A DNA stretch of 64,000 bases, taken from NCBI RefSeq assembly GCF_000376445.1, contig NZ_AQXI01000001.1:1334962-1398961 (forward strand), in the 5' to 3' direction. Both the position numbers and the translations under genes were made by a program. Positions 61,609-64,000 of this stretch are shown here, piece after piece (position 1 is the first letter of the stretch; every line of letters starts with the position of its first letter). Origin of the DNA: Haladaptatus paucihalophilus DX253. Lineage in GTDB: Archaea > Halobacteriota > Halobacteria > Halobacteriales > Haladaptataceae. The notes beneath the pieces are model-generated. The model made no database searches, was not told where the DNA came from, and worked only from the letters and a program-made list of their open reading frames with translations.

Positions 61609-62404
61609 CGGCGACGTGGAACGGTGGCTCCGCGAGGACGTGGGCCACCGCGACGTGACCAACCACGTCCCCGGCGAGACGGTCGGGCGACTCGTCGCGC
61701 GGGAGTCCGGCGTCGTCGCCGGATTGGACGCCGCGCTGGCCGTGTTCGACTACCTCGGTTGCGACTCCCAACAGGCGGTCGAGAGCGGGACCCGCGTCGA
61801 GGCGGGCGACACGGTGTTCGAGGTTCACGGTCCGGCGACGGACGTCCTCCGCGGGGAGCGAGTCGCGGTCAACCTCGTCGGCCACGCGTCGGGCGTCGCA
61901 ACGAAGACGGCGAACGCGGTGGCCGCCGCTCGAACCGTCAGCGACGACGTGGCGATTGCGGGGACGCGAAAGACGACGCCCGGCCTTCGCGGCATCGAGA
62001 AACGGGCCATCGCGGCCGGTGGGGGCGACACCCACCGGCTCACGCTCTCGGGGATGGTCATGGTCAAGGACAACCACATCGAGGAGATGGGACTCGACGA
62101 CGCGATAGCACACTTCCGCGAGTCGGCGTCGTTCGCCACGAAAATCGAGGTAGAAGTGGAGCGCCCAGCCGACGGCCGCCGGGCGGCCGAGGCGGGGGCG
62201 GATATCGTGATGTTCGACAACCTCCCGGCGGCGGACGTGGAGCGCGGCGTCGAACTGCTCCCGAATGGCGTCCTCGCGGAGGCGAGCGGCGGCATCGGTA
62301 TCGAGGACGTACCCGACTACGCCGGGACCGGCGTGGACGTGATTTCCATCGGCGCGCTGACCCACAGCGCGCCGTCGGTGGATTTCTCGTTCCACACTGG
62401 CTGA
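61598..62404 (+). CDS. nadC: Nicotinate-nucleotide pyrophosphorylase (carboxylating) NadC
   Basis: 268 residues. It converts quinolinate and PRPP to nicotinate mononucleotide. Family motifs: the N-terminal E-D-V-G-H-R-D-V-T, the G-T-R-K-T-T-P-G-L-R active-site loop, H-R-L-x-L-S-G-M-V-M-V-K-D-N-H, the acidic E-V-E-V-E region and the D-N-L phosphate-site strand. It completes a tightly overlapping nadABC operon for de novo NAD synthesis. Confidence 0.95.
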   Translation: MLTDGDVERWLREDVGHRDVTNHVPGETVGRLVARESGVVAGLDAALAVFDYLGCDSQQAVESGTRVEAGDTVFEVHGPATDVLRGERVAVNLVGHASGVATKTANAVAAARTVSDDVAIAGTRKTTPGLRGIEKRAIAAGGGDTHRLTLSGMVMVKDNHIEEMGLDDAIAHFRESASFATKIEVEVERPADGRRAAEAGADIVMFDNLPAADVERGVELLPNGVLAEASGGIGIEDVPDYAGTGVDVISIGALTHSAPSVDFSFHTG

Positions 62405-62458
62405 GAAGGGACGAACCGCAACCGGGACGGATTTTACGCCGCGGTGATACGTATCGGT

Positions 62459-63226
62459 ATGGACGAGAGTGACCTCGATTCGTTCGAGGCGGTCGCGGTG
62501 CGGGCGTGTGACACCGCCGGGGGGTATCTGGCTTCCGAGTTCGAAACGAACTCGCTCGCGGCGGAGCACGGCCCGGACGACGTGAAGGCGCTCGCCGACC
62601 GTGCGGCGGAGCGTCGCGTGCTGAACGTGTTGACCGAGGCGTTCCCCGACCACGCCATCTACGCCGAGGAGTCGGGAAAGCGGTCCGGCGCGGGCGAGTA
62701 CCGGTGGGTGGTGGACCCGCTCGACGGCACGAACAACTTCTGTTCCGGGATTCCGTACTTCGGCACCGCGCTCGCGCTCCTCCGGGAGGACGTGCCGGTT
62801 CTATCGGTGGTCCGCGACCCGCTTCACGACGACACCTACGTCGCCAGGCGGGGCGGCGGGGTCACGCTGAACGGCGAACCGATTCGGGCCGAGAGCGACA
62901 TGGCGAGCGACCACGCGACGGTTTCGTTCGTCCTCGGGCTGGACGCGGTTCGGGACGAGGAGTTGCGGGTGAAAGCGGACGCGTTGAACGATGAGGTCGC
63001 CGAACGCTGCAAGCGAGTCTGGGAGAGTTGGGCACCCGCGTTGGATTGGGGCCTGCTCGCGCGGGGGAAACTCGAAGCCGTCGTCTCCGTCCACCCGGAC
63101 GCGGTGGAACAGCACGCGGGGTGGTTGCTGGCGGAGGAGAGCGGCGCGCGGTTGGCGAACGACGACGACCTGTTCCTCGCGGCGGCGAGCGACGAGACCT
63201 TCGAGACGCTGCGAACGCTGTTGTGA
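62459..63226 (+). CDS. Inositol monophosphatase-family phosphatase
   Basis: 255 residues. Metal-binding motifs are clear: A-E-E-S-G, D-P-L-D-G-T-N-N-F and the later W-A-P-A-L-D-W-G-L. Archaeal members hydrolyse inositol phosphate, fructose 1,6-bisphosphate or related sugars, so the substrate is open. ATG 62459 is chosen over one five codons upstream. It lies 54 bp after nadC and may extend that transcript. Confidence 0.9.
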   Translation: MDESDLDSFEAVAVRACDTAGGYLASEFETNSLAAEHGPDDVKALADRAAERRVLNVLTEAFPDHAIYAEESGKRSGAGEYRWVVDPLDGTNNFCSGIPYFGTALALLREDVPVLSVVRDPLHDDTYVARRGGGVTLNGEPIRAESDMASDHATVSFVLGLDAVRDEELRVKADALNDEVAERCKRVWESWAPALDWGLLARGKLEAVVSVHPDAVEQHAGWLLAEESGARLANDDDLFLAAASDETFETLRTLL

Positions 63227-63323
63227 GTAGGGAATGCCGGTGAGCAACGACCATTCTGGTTGATTATCCAACAAGTATCAAAAAATCGTTATAGTTATGC
63301 AGTGCCATACCATACGTTACCAC

Positions 63324-63521
63324 ATGGCAGCCAAATCCAGCCGTTCCCCGTTCGACCGGCTACGACAGCATTACGAGGACAAGGAGCGCAAGTGCATCGA
63401 GTGCGGTTACGTCGATACGGAAGGTAACTGGCGCGTCACGAAACGAGGACGGGAAATCCACTACCAACACCTCTGCCCGCGCTGTGACGCCATCGACACG
63501 CGCATCCTCCGGTACGACTAG
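63324..63521 (+). CDS. HVO_0649-type zinc finger protein (65 aa)
   Basis: 65 residues with C-I-E-C-G-Y and H-L-C-P-R-C-D pairs forming a zinc ribbon. The layout matches my memory of the HVO_0649 family of haloarchaeal zinc-finger mu-proteins. ATG 63324 follows an AT-rich promoter. The stop overlaps the convergent gpmI stop by 3 bases. Confidence 0.82.
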   Translation: MAAKSSRSPFDRLRQHYEDKERKCIECGYVDTEGNWRVTKRGREIHYQHLCPRCDAIDTRILRYD

Positions 63522-64000
63522 TTTTCCAACAGCGACTCGCCGGTCATCTCCGCCGGTTGCTGGACGCCGATGAGCGACAGGAGCGTCGGCGCGAGGTCAC
63601 AGAGCGACCCGCCGCTCCGAACCCTCTTTCCGCCGTCGTCGCCCTCCGGGGAGACGTAGACGAGCGGAACGGGATTGTACGTGTGCGCCGTGTGCGGGTC
63701 GTCCGGCATCCCCATGTCGTCCGCGTTGCCGTGGTCCGCGGTGATGAGGACGTGGGCACCGTGGGCTTCGAGCGTGTCCACGAGTCGTCCGAGTTGTTCG
63801 TCCACCGCTTCGACGGCTTCCACGGCGGCGTCGAAGTCCCCGGTGTGGCCCACCATGTCCGGGTTCGCGTAGTTCAGGACGAGCACGTCGGGGTCCTCGG
63901 CGTCGATGACCGAGATAGCGGTGTCCGTGACGCCTTCGGCGCTCATCTCGGGTTGCTGGTCGTAGGTCGGTACGTCGGGACTCTCGATGATGCGCCGAAT
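63518..64000 (-). CDS. gpmI: 2,3-bisphosphoglycerate-independent phosphoglycerate mutase, C-terminal part (truncated by window edge)
   Basis: About 160 C-terminal residues of the alkaline-phosphatase-fold mutase; the gene continues past base 64000. Metal-site sequences N-Y-A-N-P-D-M-V-G-H-T-G and L-I-T-A-D-H-G-N-A-D are diagnostic, followed by H-T-A-H-T-Y-N-P-V-P and a normal C-terminus. It interconverts 3- and 2-phosphoglycerate in glycolysis and gluconeogenesis. Confidence 0.94.
   Translation of the reverse strand: MRRIIESPDVPTYDQQPEMSAEGVTDTAISVIDAEDPDVLVLNYANPDMVGHTGDFDAAVEAVEAVDEQLGRLVDTLEAHGAHVLITADHGNADDMGMPDDPHTAHTYNPVPLVYVSPEGDDGGKRVRSGGSLCDLAPTLLSLIGVQQPAEMTGESLLEN

Overview
The window is from a haloarchaeon (class Halobacteria). 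The coding DNA is GC-rich and the proteins are acidic. Many genes look leaderless behind AT-rich TATA-like boxes. Secreted proteins carry Tat signals or a PGF-CTERM anchor. Archaeal markers are present: archaeosine synthase, Cdc48, RadB, ribosomal protein S8e, SAMP1, and an intron-bearing elongator tRNA-Met. Gene content would fit Haladaptatus or a relative, but that is an inference from memory and not a search. Everything looks chromosomal. No insertion sequence, CRISPR array, rRNA or complete prophage was seen.

Layout. 1-4.7 kb: archaeosine synthesis (arcS and raSEA) around a GNAT enzyme, then a VanZ-like protein. 5-11 kb: a Tat-exported PQQ beta-propeller protein, an aldehyde ferredoxin oxidoreductase-family tungsten enzyme and a trans-sulfuration enzyme. 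11-14 kb: a minus-strand cluster with the ubiquitin-like SAMP1/MoaD protein, a second small protein ending in Gly-Gly, hypothetical proteins and an aldo/keto reductase. 14-16 kb: a ZIP metal transporter flanked by two paralogous small membrane proteins. 16.4-22.2 kb: a FilR1-like regulator divergent from a giant secreted subtilase. 22.6-25.4 kb: tRNA-Met, haloarchaeal conserved proteins, a TVP38-family protein and a tiny zinc finger. 25.5-28.1 kb: a Met-rich, surface-anchored PGF-CTERM protein followed 3 bp later by a membrane-anchored sulfite-oxidase-family molybdoenzyme, then a wHTH/DUF7521-type pair. 28.2-31.3 kb: class II ribonucleotide reductase. 31.6-35.7 kb: trpDFEG operon. 35.9-39 kb: tRNA-Val with a duplicated 3' end, then small and secreted proteins and a DUF7344-type regulator. 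39-46 kb: a CBS plus HPF-like protein, radB, a RuvC-like protein, larC with a His-rich insert, and cdc48. 46.2-53.6 kb: a lipoprotein, the pstSCAB-phoU phosphate operon and a divergent AbrB-PhoU regulator. 53.7-56.6 kb: S8e, DUF2240, a HAD hydrolase and pyrF. 56.7-64 kb: an amidohydrolase, the nadABC operon, an inositol-phosphatase-family protein, a zinc finger and the C-terminal part of gpmI running off the edge.

The best candidate for an undescribed system is 25.5-27.5 kb. A secreted protein with 15 Met in 74 residues is apparently co-transcribed with a molybdoenzyme of the MsrP/sulfite oxidase superfamily whose catalytic domain is probably exported. By analogy with bacterial methionine-rich oxidant scavengers paired with a methionine sulfoxide reductase, this could be an archaeal sacrificial-Met and repair pair. 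Other items worth checking are the CBS/HPF-like fusion, the two Gly-Gly proteins, the ZIP locus with a DtxR-like palindrome, the His-rich LarC, and several intergenic tandem repeats and palindromes.
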